In this document: one piece after another, positions 26,184 through 34,340 of the stretch
Numbering within the stretch: position 1 is the stretch's first letter
How the letters are laid out: each line of letters opens with the position of its first letter
Assembly (NCBI RefSeq): GCF_900091595.1
Contig: NZ_FMCW01000017.1
Span: 1 to 64,000 of the forward strand
DNA: 64,000 bases
From: Micromonospora haikouensis
GTDB taxonomy: Bacteria > Actinomycetota > Actinomycetes > Mycobacteriales > Micromonosporaceae
Direction of reading: 5' to 3'
The notes under the pieces: model-generated
Seen by the model: only the letters and a program-made list of their open reading frames with translations
Told to the model about the DNA's origin: nothing
Databases searched by the model: none
Made by a program: the position numbers and the translations under genes

Positions 26184-27197
26184 TCAGCGCGGCCGGGCCG
26201 GGCCGGTGCTGGACCGCAGGGAGACGGGCGGGCTGTAGAGGCGGTGGCGCGGCACGGCGTCGGGCGCGGCGATGATCTCCAGCAGCAACGCCACCGCCTC
26301 GGTGCCCATGTCGACCATCGGCACGTCGGCGGCCGTCAGCGGCGGGGAGAAGTCCTCGGCCCAGTGCTGGGCGGCGACCCCGGTGACGGAGAAGTCCCCC
26401 GGCACGGCCAGCCCGGCGCCGGCCAGGGCGCGCTGCACGCCGGGCAGCGCGGCCTCGTTGATGGTGGCCATCGCGGTGAGCTGCGGGTACGTCGCGAGCA
26501 ACTGCTCCACGCACGCCTCGCCGGAGGCGGCGTCGTCGCCGCAGCAGACGTCGACGCCGACCAGGCCCCGCTCCGCCACCGCCGCCCGGAAGCCGGCCAG
26601 CGCCCGGTGGCTGGGCCCGTAGCCGGAGGCCACCAGTTCGGCGGAACGGTTCACCAGGGCCACGTGCCGGTGCCCCAGGTCGGCCAGGTGGTGCACGCAC
26701 CGGGCGATCAGCCCGGCGTAGTCGACGTCGATCCAGCTCATGCCGTGCGGCTCGGCCGTCCGGCCGATCGTGACGAACGGCAGGCCCACCTTGGCCAGCC
26801 GGGTCACCCGGTCGTCGGCCAGCCGGATCTCCATCAGGACCACGCCGTCGACCCGCCTCCCGGCGACGATCCGCTCGAACGAGCGGTCGTGGTCGCCGCC
26901 GGACGGGGACAGCAGCACGTCCAGGTCGTGCCGGGCCGCCGCCTCGACGACGCTGGCGACGAAGCCCAGCTGCATGTCGGTCAGCCGCTGGCTGGCCGGG
27001 GGGATCACCAGCCCGAGGGTGCGGGTGCGCCCCTCCTTCAGCGCACGGGCGCTGGCGTTGGGCCGGTAGTCCAGCTCGTCGATGACCGCCTGGATCCGCT
27101 GTCGGGTCGCCTCCGACACGGTCCGCTTCCCGCTCAGCACGTACGACACGGTGCTGCGGGACACCCCCGCCCGCCGGGCGATCTCCCCGATGTTCAT
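26184..27197 (-). CDS. LacI-family transcriptional regulator
   Basis: A 337-aa protein. The N-terminal helix-turn-helix starts at IGEIARRAGVSRSTVSYVLS and the hinge helix is YRPNASARAL, which inserts into the central CG of LacI operators. The periplasmic-binding-protein-like effector domain starts at LGLVIP. ATG 27197 is preferred, with GAGGG upstream. Its stop is 9 bases from the convergent GH63-like stop. Three CGAAYCGRTTCG palindromes in the nearby divergent promoter region (24252-24422) make it the probable local sugar-responsive repressor. No copy was seen in its own 171-base upstream gap. Confidence 0.88.
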   Translation of the reverse strand: MNIGEIARRAGVSRSTVSYVLSGKRTVSEATRQRIQAVIDELDYRPNASARALKEGRTRTLGLVIPPASQRLTDMQLGFVASVVEAAARHDLDVLLSPSGGDHDRSFERIVAGRRVDGVVLMEIRLADDRVTRLAKVGLPFVTIGRTAEPHGMSWIDVDYAGLIARCVHHLADLGHRHVALVNRSAELVASGYGPSHRALAGFRAAVAERGLVGVDVCCGDDAASGEACVEQLLATYPQLTAMATINEAALPGVQRALAGAGLAVPGDFSVTGVAAQHWAEDFSPPLTAADVPMVDMGTEAVALLLEIIAAPDAVPRHRLYSPPVSLRSSTGPARPR

Positions 27198-27368
27198 CAC
27201 ACCGCCCTCGACTCGACGCCCGCCCCGGCGCGGGGGACGGGCCATGCTCCGCGCCGAAGCATAGCCCTCCCCGTTCCCGGGCCGGGCCGCGACAGTGTCC
27301 GGGCCGTCACGCCGGGTGCCCGGCCGGACGGCCGGGCGGGCGAGGCGTGCCGGCCCGTCGGGAGCCGG

Positions 27369-28271
27369 CTACCGGACGCGCTGCGCGGGCAGCGGGAAGG
27401 TGACGCCGGTCAGCTCCTCGGAGACCGTCCACAGGCGACGGGCGACCCCGCCGTCCCGGGCGGCCTTCGACCGGCCGACGAGCTTCGGCGCACCGCGCCC
27501 CTCAAGGAAGCCGCCCGGACCGGCGTAGCTGCCGCCCGGCACGTCGACCACCGCCGCGTAGAGCGTGGGCAGCGCGCCGTCCTCGTCGCTCTGCGCCAAC
27601 CGGTTGGTCACCGCCGTCTGGAGCCGGTGCAGCAGGGAGCGGTCGTGGTCGAGGTGGCCGAGCAGGTTCGTGGCCGCGAGGCCGGGGTGGGCCGCGGTCG
27701 CGCGCACCGGCGAGCCGGCCTCGGTGAGGCGGCGCTGCAGCTCCGCGGTGAACAGCAGGTTCGCGAGCTTCGACTGCGCGTACGCGGGGAACGCCCGGTA
27801 GGGCCGGCGCTCCCAGTTGAGGTCGTCGAAGTCGATCGTCCCCGCCCGGTGCGCGGTGGAGGAGACGGTGACCACCCGCCCGCGGATCCGCGGCAGCAGC
27901 AGGTTGGTGAGCGCGAAGTGCCCGAGGTGGTTGGTGCCGAACTGGAGCTCGAAGCCGTCGGCGGTGCGGCCGAGCGGCGGCACCATCAGGCCGGCATTGT
28001 TGATCAGCACGTCGACCGGCTCGGTGCAGCCCTCGGCGAACGCGCGGACCGAGGCGAGGTCGGCGAGGTCGAGCCGGCGTACGTCGACGTCGCCGGTCAT
28101 GGTCGCGGCGGCGGCGCTGCCCTTGGCGGGGTCGCGGACGGCGAGCACGACGCGGGCGCCCCGGGCGGCGAGCGCGCGGGCGGCGGTGCGGCCGATGCCG
28201 CTGTTCGCGCCGGTGACGACGACGGTGCGGCCGGTCATGGCGGGGATCTGGGCGGACGCGAATGTTGTCAT
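27369..28271 (-). CDS. SDR family oxidoreductase (retinol-dehydrogenase-like)
   Basis: A 300-aa short-chain dehydrogenase. It has TGANSGIG near residue 17, NNAG, and YAQSK as the catalytic Tyr-x-x-x-Lys. GTNHLGHFALTNLLLP and VSSTAHRAG are typical of the retinol dehydrogenase/WWOX-like branch, with a longer C-terminus than FabG types. ATG 28271 lies only 7 bases after a good -10, so the transcript is probably leaderless. The gene is back to back with a TetR regulator and shares an overlapping divergent promoter, so it is the likely target of that repressor. The substrate is unknown. Confidence 0.86.
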   Translation of the reverse strand: MTTFASAQIPAMTGRTVVVTGANSGIGRTAARALAARGARVVLAVRDPAKGSAAAATMTGDVDVRRLDLADLASVRAFAEGCTEPVDVLINNAGLMVPPLGRTADGFELQFGTNHLGHFALTNLLLPRIRGRVVTVSSTAHRAGTIDFDDLNWERRPYRAFPAYAQSKLANLLFTAELQRRLTEAGSPVRATAAHPGLAATNLLGHLDHDRSLLHRLQTAVTNRLAQSDEDGALPTLYAAVVDVPGGSYAGPGGFLEGRGAPKLVGRSKAARDGGVARRLWTVSEELTGVTFPLPAQRVR

Positions 28272-28275
28272 GAGA

Positions 28276-28330
28276 AACAATGTATGCGGCGACAACAATG
28301 TTGGCAACGACGACATCGCCGGGCTACCAT
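28276..28330. promoter_or_regulatory. Overlapping divergent promoters and TetR operator candidates
   Basis: Plus strand: TTGGCA (28301-28306), 18 bases, TACCAT (28325-28330), 6 bases before the TetR GTG. Minus strand: TTGCCA (28302-28307), 17 bases, TACATT (28279-28284), 7 bases before the SDR ATG. The two -35 boxes share five base pairs. AACAATGT occurs at 28276-28283 and 28294-28301, the second inside the palindrome CAACAATGTTG (28293-28303) and overlapping the -35 pair. Confidence 0.7.
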
Positions 28331-28336
28331 GGCCCG

Positions 28337-28921
28337 GTGCCCGCGTACCACCATGGGAACCTCCGCCCGACGTTGCTCGCCGCCGCCGAGCGCAGCCTGC
28401 GCCAGCACGGCGCGGAGCAGCTCTCGCTGCGCGAGCTGGCCCGTGCGGTCGGCGTCAGTCACGCCGCGCCGCGCCGGCACTTCCCCGACCGTCAGGCGCT
28501 GCTCGACGCGCTGGCCGAAACCGGGTTCGCCCGGCTGCACACGCAGCTCCGCGCGGCGCTCGCCGCCGCCGGGGGCGACTTCGGGCCGCGTCTGCATGCC
28601 ATGGCGGCGGCCTACCTGCGGTTCGCCACCGAGGACGCCGCGCTGCTGGAGCTGATGTTCACCCGGAAGCACCGCCCGGGAGCCGATCATCTCGTCGAGG
28701 CCGCCGCCGCGCCGTTCGGGCTGATGCACGATCTGATCGTGCAGGGGCAGGCGCAGGGCGTGCTGGAGGCCGGCGACCCGGAGCGCGTGGGCATCGTGCT
28801 GTTCGCGACGTTGCAGGGCATCGCCATGCTGGTCAACGGCAACCTGGTGGCGCCGGAGCTGCTCGACGGGATCGCGCAGACCGCCGTCGACCAGTTCATC
28901 CGGGGATCGCGCCGCCGTTAG
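28337..28921 (+). CDS. TetR-family regulator divergent from SDR
   Basis: A 194-aa protein with an N-terminal helix-turn-helix (LSLRELARAVGVSHAAPRRHF, cut short here) and a TetR_C WHG-like effector half (MAAAYLRFATED, LMFTRKHRPGAD). YHHGNLRPTLLAAAE at the start is typical of the family. GTG 28337 is 6 bases after a -10 box, so translation is probably leaderless; ATG 28280 in the same frame would lie upstream of the promoter. It most likely represses itself and the divergent dehydrogenase through the AACAATGT sites. Confidence 0.86.
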   Translation: MPAYHHGNLRPTLLAAAERSLRQHGAEQLSLRELARAVGVSHAAPRRHFPDRQALLDALAETGFARLHTQLRAALAAAGGDFGPRLHAMAAAYLRFATEDAALLELMFTRKHRPGADHLVEAAAAPFGLMHDLIVQGQAQGVLEAGDPERVGIVLFATLQGIAMLVNGNLVAPELLDGIAQTAVDQFIRGSRRR

Positions 28922-28985
28922 CCCGCGGCCGGCCCGGACGTGCGGCGCGCAGGTCCGGCGACGGCCGGCCCTACGCGCCGGTTGC

Positions 28986-31256
28986 TCAGCTCCGCAGGCT
29001 CCACTGCTGGTTGGCGCCACCGTTGCACGCCCAGAGGATGAGCTTCGTGCCGTTGGCCGTGCCGGCGCCGTTGGCGTCCAGGCAGAGCCCGGACTGCACC
29101 CCGGTGATCGTGCCGTTGGCGTTGACGTTCCACTGCTGGTTGGCCGGGCCGCCGCAGTCCCAGAGCTGGGCCTGGGCGCCGTTGGTCGTGCTGGAGCCGG
29201 TGACCTCGGCGCACCGGCCCGACTGCACCCCGACGATCTGCGCACCCTGCGGCGAGGGGTTGGTGCCGCCCTGCGGACCGGCGTTGGCCATCACGGTCTG
29301 CGCACCCGAGGGCCAGTTGTTGTTGCTGACGACCGTGTTGTTGTTGACGACGTTGCCCCGGTCGCCGTTGGTCACGTTGGTGCTGTTGTTGGTCGACCAG
29401 TTGTTGGTGACGGTGAAGTTGCCCATGTTCTCGGCGTACCAGTAGTTGGCGGTGGCCCAGGTGCCGGTGCTGGAGAACACGTTGGTGCGGGCGGTGTAGT
29501 AGCGGGACCCCTCGTCGAAGTAGAGCCCGAACCAGCCGTTGGTGCGCAGGCAGTAGTTCTCGTTGATGGTCGCGCCCGGGTTCGCCGACAGGGTGCAGAT
29601 GCACCCGCCGTCGGTCATCTGCTGCATGACGTCGTGCACGTAGTTGCCGATGACCTGGGTGTTGGAGGCGGTGGTGGCCGTCGTGTAGCGCGGCTGGTAG
29701 TTGTACAGCCCGCGGTTGGCGTAGTGGTCGCTGCCGCCGGCGTCGTTGGCGCCCCAGCCGTAGCCGACCGACAGGCCGGTGTACGGCATGTTGTAGACCT
29801 CGTTGTGGGAGACCAGCGAGGTGCTGACGTAGGTGGTCAGGATCGACACGACGCCCCGGTACTCCAGGCCCAGGTCGTGCACCCGGTTGTTGCTGATGGT
29901 GACGTTCCGGTTGACCATCCGCTGGTCGGCGGGGTGGTGGGCGTCGGCGCGCACGCCGCCGACCACGATGCCGCCGGCCGAGTTGCGGGCGATCTCGGAG
30001 CGGGTGACGGTGATGTTGCTGGTGCCGAGGCCGACCCCGCTGGCGTGGGCGTTGGCGTCGTTGCCGATGCCGATGGCGGTCTGCCCGAGGTTGACGAACT
30101 GGGAGTCGCTGAAGGTGATGGTGTTCGCGGCGGACACCTGCACGGCGGCGGGCATCTGGTTCCAGTGCGGACGGGTGGCCTCGAACTGCGGGCAGCCCTC
30201 CTGGCAGGAGGTCAGGGCGTCGGCCGGGCGGGCCCAGGTGCCGGTGATGTGGGCGCCGGTCTGCTGGTCGGCGAAGCCGTTGCTGCTGCTGGGGCCGAGC
30301 CAGCTGGTGCCGGTGAAGGTGATCCCGCTGAACGAGATGTGGTGCGCGGGGGCGTCGTAGGTGCCACCGACGTTCACCAGGGACTGCAGCTGCGGCAGCT
30401 CGACGCTGACGCTGCTCATGCTCTGCCCGGCCAGCGGGATGTAGTTGAGCTGCCCGCTGCCCGGGTTGAGGTACCACTCCCCCGGCGTGTCGAGGAACTC
30501 GTACGCGTTGGCCAGGTAGAACGGGCCGGCCCGGTGCGGCTTGGAGAGGGTGTCGAAGCCGAACGTGTTGTTGTTCCAGGCCGGCTGCTGCATGGTCAGG
30601 ACGTTGCCGCTGATGCTCTGCACCGGGGAGTACCGGTCGGTGAACGAGCCCACGCTCTCCACCTCGACCCGGTTCTGGTTGCCCAGGTTGTTGAGGTAGT
30701 TGAGCGCGCTGTTGCTGAACCGCAGGCCGGTGGTGGTGAAGGTGAAGTCGGCCCGGTTCACGGCGGTGCGCGCACGGGTGGCGACGGCGCCGTTGACGTA
30801 GAGCTGCCGGCTGTCGAGCCCGGCGGGGACGCTGGCCCGCCAGATGTTCCTGCCCGAGTCGACCAGCGACCAGCCGGTGACCGCCCGGGCGCCGCTCACG
30901 ACGGGGCGGGCGGACGCGGCGGCCCGCCACGTCACGGTGTAGCCGTTGGTGCCGGAGTCCGCGGCGGTCATCCGCAGCGGCGCGGCGAGCCGGTACACGC
31001 CGTCGGCCAGCTCGACGACGATGTCGCCGGACATCGACGCGGTGCGGGAGCGGACGGCGTTCTGCGCCTCGGTCAGGGAACACGGCTGGCTGGCCGAGCA
31101 CGCGGTGCCGCTGCCGGCGGGGGACGCGTAGAGGGTGGTGGTGGCCGCGAGGGCGGGTGTCGCCGCGGCGAACACGGCGGCCGCGGCGGCGAGCGTCGCC
31201 GCGGCGACGCCGGCCAGCACCGGCCGACGCCTGCTGGGGGATGACGGGACGGGCAC
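28986..31256 (-). CDS. Secreted right-handed beta-helix protein with CBM13
   Basis: A 756-aa protein. The signal peptide (1-37, ATPALA-A) is followed by a fold opening with LYASPAGSGTACSASQPCSLTEAQNAV, the usual entry of pectin-lyase-like helices. Many Asn-rich rungs follow (VTISNNRVHDLG, NVVNNNTVVSNNN), then a C-terminal ricin-type CBM13 (about 665-756). Such proteins are polysaccharide lyases or glycosidases (GH120/GH141-like arrangements exist); the exact family is not clear. GTG 31256 has AGGAG 8 bases upstream. It is the last gene of the sugar-transport operon, 36 bases after the dehydratase gene, so it probably makes the imported oligosaccharide. Confidence 0.75.
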   Translation of the reverse strand: MPVPSSPSRRRPVLAGVAAATLAAAAAVFAAATPALAATTTLYASPAGSGTACSASQPCSLTEAQNAVRSRTASMSGDIVVELADGVYRLAAPLRMTAADSGTNGYTVTWRAAASARPVVSGARAVTGWSLVDSGRNIWRASVPAGLDSRQLYVNGAVATRARTAVNRADFTFTTTGLRFSNSALNYLNNLGNQNRVEVESVGSFTDRYSPVQSISGNVLTMQQPAWNNNTFGFDTLSKPHRAGPFYLANAYEFLDTPGEWYLNPGSGQLNYIPLAGQSMSSVSVELPQLQSLVNVGGTYDAPAHHISFSGITFTGTSWLGPSSSNGFADQQTGAHITGTWARPADALTSCQEGCPQFEATRPHWNQMPAAVQVSAANTITFSDSQFVNLGQTAIGIGNDANAHASGVGLGTSNITVTRSEIARNSAGGIVVGGVRADAHHPADQRMVNRNVTISNNRVHDLGLEYRGVVSILTTYVSTSLVSHNEVYNMPYTGLSVGYGWGANDAGGSDHYANRGLYNYQPRYTTATTASNTQVIGNYVHDVMQQMTDGGCICTLSANPGATINENYCLRTNGWFGLYFDEGSRYYTARTNVFSSTGTWATANYWYAENMGNFTVTNNWSTNNSTNVTNGDRGNVVNNNTVVSNNNWPSGAQTVMANAGPQGGTNPSPQGAQIVGVQSGRCAEVTGSSTTNGAQAQLWDCGGPANQQWNVNANGTITGVQSGLCLDANGAGTANGTKLILWACNGGANQQWSLRS

Positions 31257-31292
31257 GGGCGGGCTCCTATCGTGGTGGGGTGGCGGCCGGGG

Positions 31293-32531
31293 TCAGGGCC
31301 GGACGGCGGGCGAGGCGCCGTCGTGGGTGTGTGCGGGCGCGCCGGGCCGGACGGTGGCGTGCGGTCGCGCCGTGGCGTGGGCGTGGTCGGCCACCGCCAG
31401 CAGGCGTCGCCCGGCCCGTTCCGGCCGGACGTTGGGGCCGTCGGCGGCCGGGGCCTGCGGGCGGCGGTGGGGCGGGCGGATCTTCTCCTCGGCGACCGTG
31501 ACGCCCAGGCCCGGCGAGTCGCCGAGGACGAACGCGCCGTCGGAGACGTGCAGGTCGAGGCTGACCCCGACCGGGGCGTGCAGGTCCTGCAGCTCGCTGA
31601 CCAGGTGGTTCGGCACCGACGTGGCGGCGTGCAGCAGCCCGATGGGGCTATTGCCGATCGGGCTGACCGGCAGGTCGAAGGCGTGCGCCAGGGCCGACAC
31701 CCGCAGGAAGTGGGTGACGCCCCACACCGCGGCCGCCTGGACGACGTCGACCGCCGCGGCGGCGAGCAGCGGACGGTACTGTTCGAGGCCGGTGAGGTTC
31801 TCGCCGGTCGCGACCGAGGCGCGGATGCCCTGGCCGACGGCGGCGAGGCCCTCAGCGTCCCACCGGCGCACGGGCTCCTCGATCCAGACGAGGTCCAGGG
31901 TGCGTTCGAGCTCGCAGACGTGCCGGACGGCCTGCTTGCGGGTCCACGCCTCGTTCACGTCGAGCATCAGGCCGGGCCGCTGCCCGTGCGCGGCGTCGGT
32001 CAACACGTCCCGCACCAGGTGCAGGCGGTCGCGGTCCCGCTCGATGTCGAGGCCGCCCTTGAGCTTGGCGGCCCGCAGGCCGTGCCGGGCGTAGTCCTCG
32101 TACGCCGCGACCAGTTCGTCGTCGCCGAGCCCGATGTCCAGACCGGACGCGTAGGCGGGGACCCGCCGGTCGCGGCCGCCCAGCAGCCGCCAGAGCGGTT
32201 GCCCGGCCGCCTGCGCCTTGATGTCCCACAGGGCGGTGTCGAGCGCGCCGATGGTCCCGAACACCGAGCCGGCGTGGCCCGCCTTGAACGTCTGCCGCAG
32301 CATCCGGTCGTACAGGCTGGTCACGGCGCGGGGATCCTCGCCGTGCAGCGCGGCGAAGATGTTCTCGATGTCCCCGTGCGGGCCGAGGCCGACGCCGGTG
32401 ATGCCCTCGTCGGTCTCCACCAGGACGATCGGCACGGCGGTGACGCCGTCGGCGAAGACGCCGTTGGCGTCCCCGACGGGGCGTCCCCATTCCTGGCTGG
32501 TCGTGAGGGTCCGGTATCCGGTGATCCGCAT
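31293..32531 (-). CDS. Enolase-superfamily acid-sugar dehydratase (mandelate racemase-like)
   Basis: A 412-aa cytoplasmic protein. It has an N-terminal capping domain and a modified TIM barrel with the KLKGG lysine and three metal ligands on successive strands: D in MLDVNEAW, E in WIEEPV and E in TGENL. This fits an aldonate or uronate dehydratase of the mandelate racemase subgroup. ATG 32531 lies one base after the permease stop, so it is translationally coupled. The last 60 or so residues form an unusual His/Ala/Pro/Arg tail beyond the normal family end. The acid sugar is not identified. Confidence 0.82.
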   Translation of the reverse strand: MRITGYRTLTTSQEWGRPVGDANGVFADGVTAVPIVLVETDEGITGVGLGPHGDIENIFAALHGEDPRAVTSLYDRMLRQTFKAGHAGSVFGTIGALDTALWDIKAQAAGQPLWRLLGGRDRRVPAYASGLDIGLGDDELVAAYEDYARHGLRAAKLKGGLDIERDRDRLHLVRDVLTDAAHGQRPGLMLDVNEAWTRKQAVRHVCELERTLDLVWIEEPVRRWDAEGLAAVGQGIRASVATGENLTGLEQYRPLLAAAAVDVVQAAAVWGVTHFLRVSALAHAFDLPVSPIGNSPIGLLHAATSVPNHLVSELQDLHAPVGVSLDLHVSDGAFVLGDSPGLGVTVAEEKIRPPHRRPQAPAADGPNVRPERAGRRLLAVADHAHATARPHATVRPGAPAHTHDGASPAVRP

Positions 32532-32532
32532 G

Positions 32533-33360
32533 TCAGCCCTTCGTGGAGCCGGCGGCGACGCCGTCGGCGATCTGACGCTGGAGGAAGAGGTAGACCACCA
32601 GGACGGGGATCGCGGCGATCAGCACCCCGGAGGCGAAACTGGGAATGTCGGCGGAGTACTGCCCGCGCAGCGAGGTCACCCCGACCATGAGGGTGCGGTG
32701 CTCGGCCGAGGGCATCAGCAGCAGCGCGATCAGCACGTCGTTCCAGCAGAACAGGGCGTTGAGGATGCCGACCGACAGCAGCGCCGGGGCGCCCAGGGGC
32801 AGCATGATCCGCCGGTAGACGCCGTAGACGCTGTTGCCGTCGATGCGGGCCGCGTCGACGATCTCCGTCGGGATGGTCCGGTAGTAGCTGGTCATCAGGA
32901 AGATCGTGAAGGGGAGGAACTGCGCGACGTAGGCGAGGACGAGGCCGGGATAGGTGTCGACGAGCCCGGCGTCGGCCATGATCCGGTTCAGCGGCACCAT
33001 GATCACCTGGAACGGGACGAAGAGCGCCGCGAGGCAGCCCAGGAACAGCACCGACGAGCCCCGGAAGCGCAGTTGGCTCAGCGCGAAGCCGGCCATGGAA
33101 CCGAACAACAGCAGCAGGACCACCGAGGCCGTCACCGTGCCGACCGAGTTGGCCAGGTAACGGCCCATGTCGACGGTGTTCCACGCGGTGGCGATGTTCT
33201 CCCCGCGCAGGGCGTCGGCCAGCGAGAAGCGGTCGAGGACGTACTCGCGGCGGGTCTTCATCGCCACGTTGGCGGTGAAGACCAGCGGATAGATCGTCGC
33301 CAGCGCCAGGAGGGCCATCGGGAGGGCGAGCAGCCACCTGCTCGGCCGGACGCGGGACAT
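32533..33360 (-). CDS. CUT1 sugar ABC transporter permease (MalG-like)
   Basis: A 275-aa inner-membrane protein with six predicted helices. The EAA loop reads EIVDAARIDGNSVYGVYRRIMLP before helix 5 (part of the motif shown), which docks the ATPase. The C-terminus is short (QIADGVAAGSTKG), as in MalG/ThuG relatives. Its ATG overlaps the previous permease stop by one base (TGATG). No ATP-binding protein is encoded in the operon; actinobacterial CUT1 importers usually share an MsiK-type ATPase encoded elsewhere. Confidence 0.9.
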   Translation of the reverse strand: MSRVRPSRWLLALPMALLALATIYPLVFTANVAMKTRREYVLDRFSLADALRGENIATAWNTVDMGRYLANSVGTVTASVVLLLLFGSMAGFALSQLRFRGSSVLFLGCLAALFVPFQVIMVPLNRIMADAGLVDTYPGLVLAYVAQFLPFTIFLMTSYYRTIPTEIVDAARIDGNSVYGVYRRIMLPLGAPALLSVGILNALFCWNDVLIALLLMPSAEHRTLMVGVTSLRGQYSADIPSFASGVLIAAIPVLVVYLFLQRQIADGVAAGSTKG

Positions 33361-34337
33361 CACGCCTCCCGCACCCCCCGCCGGAGCAGGCTGATCTGCA
33401 GCAGCCCCACCACGAGCATGACGCCGAACAGCACCGTCGAGGCGGCCGAGGCGAGCGCCGGCCGGTTCATCTGTCCCTGCTGGATCCAGATGTAGTACTC
33501 GGGCAGGTAGGTCGAGCCCTCCGGGCCGCCGCTGGTCATCACGTAGAGCAGGCCGAACATGGAGGTCAGCATCCCGATCATGGTGGTCACGAAGACGAAC
33601 TGGATGGTGCGGGAGAGGCTGGGGACGATCACGTGCCGGATGGTCTGGGGCAGCGACGCGCCGTCCACCCGGGCGGCGTCCAGCAGTGTGGCGTCCAGGG
33701 TGGCGAACCCGGCGAGGAACACCACCAGCGCCATGCCGAAGGTCGCCCAGACGTGCACCCCGACCACCACGAACATCGCCACGTCGGGGTCGCCGAGCCA
33801 GTCCGTGGGCCCGATGCCGACGCCGCCGAGCACGGTGTTGAGCGGGCCGTCGAAGGCGAGCAGGAGGTTGAAGATGGCGCCGACGATGACCGGGGAGAGC
33901 ACCGCCGGGAAGAAGTAGACGCTGCGGTAGAAGCGGTGCCCCGGCACGCGCAGGTAGATGAAGGTCGCGAGCAGGCCGGGAATCGCCACCGCCACCGGCA
34001 GCAGCAGCACGAGCAGCCCGACGTTGCGCAGCGCGCCCCGGAACAGCGGGTCGGCCAGCAACTCCCGGTAGTTGTCGAGACCGACCATCGTCCCGTCGCG
34101 GTCGCCGTCCCCGGTGAAGGAGAAGTTGACCCCGAGCAGCAGCGGCCACAGCCGCAGCAGCACGATGATCAGCACGGCCGGGGCCAGCAGGACGTAGGGG
34201 GCGAGGCGTTCGCTCCGCCGGGCGCCACGGCCACGCCGGGCCGTGGCGCCCGGCGGCGCCGGCCGCTGGTGTCGCGCCCGGTCGGTCCGCCCGGCCACCA
34301 CCGGACGGACCGACGTCAACGGTTCTCCACTCGGCAC
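33360..34337 (-). CDS. CUT1 sugar ABC transporter permease (MalF-like)
   Basis: A 325-aa permease with a 40-residue Arg/Pro-rich cytoplasmic N-terminus and six membrane helices. The EAA loop is LLDAARVDGASLPQTIRHVI. GTG 34337 starts 3 bases after the binding-protein stop without a clear ribosome site. TTG 34316, preceded by GTGGAG, is an alternative that would shorten the tail by 7 residues. It pairs with the MalG-like permease to form the channel of a CUT1 importer for oligosaccharides. Confidence 0.9.
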   Translation of the reverse strand: MPSGEPLTSVRPVVAGRTDRARHQRPAPPGATARRGRGARRSERLAPYVLLAPAVLIIVLLRLWPLLLGVNFSFTGDGDRDGTMVGLDNYRELLADPLFRGALRNVGLLVLLLPVAVAIPGLLATFIYLRVPGHRFYRSVYFFPAVLSPVIVGAIFNLLLAFDGPLNTVLGGVGIGPTDWLGDPDVAMFVVVGVHVWATFGMALVVFLAGFATLDATLLDAARVDGASLPQTIRHVIVPSLSRTIQFVFVTTMIGMLTSMFGLLYVMTSGGPEGSTYLPEYYIWIQQGQMNRPALASAASTVLFGVMLVVGLLQISLLRRGVREA

Positions 34338-34340
34338 GGG

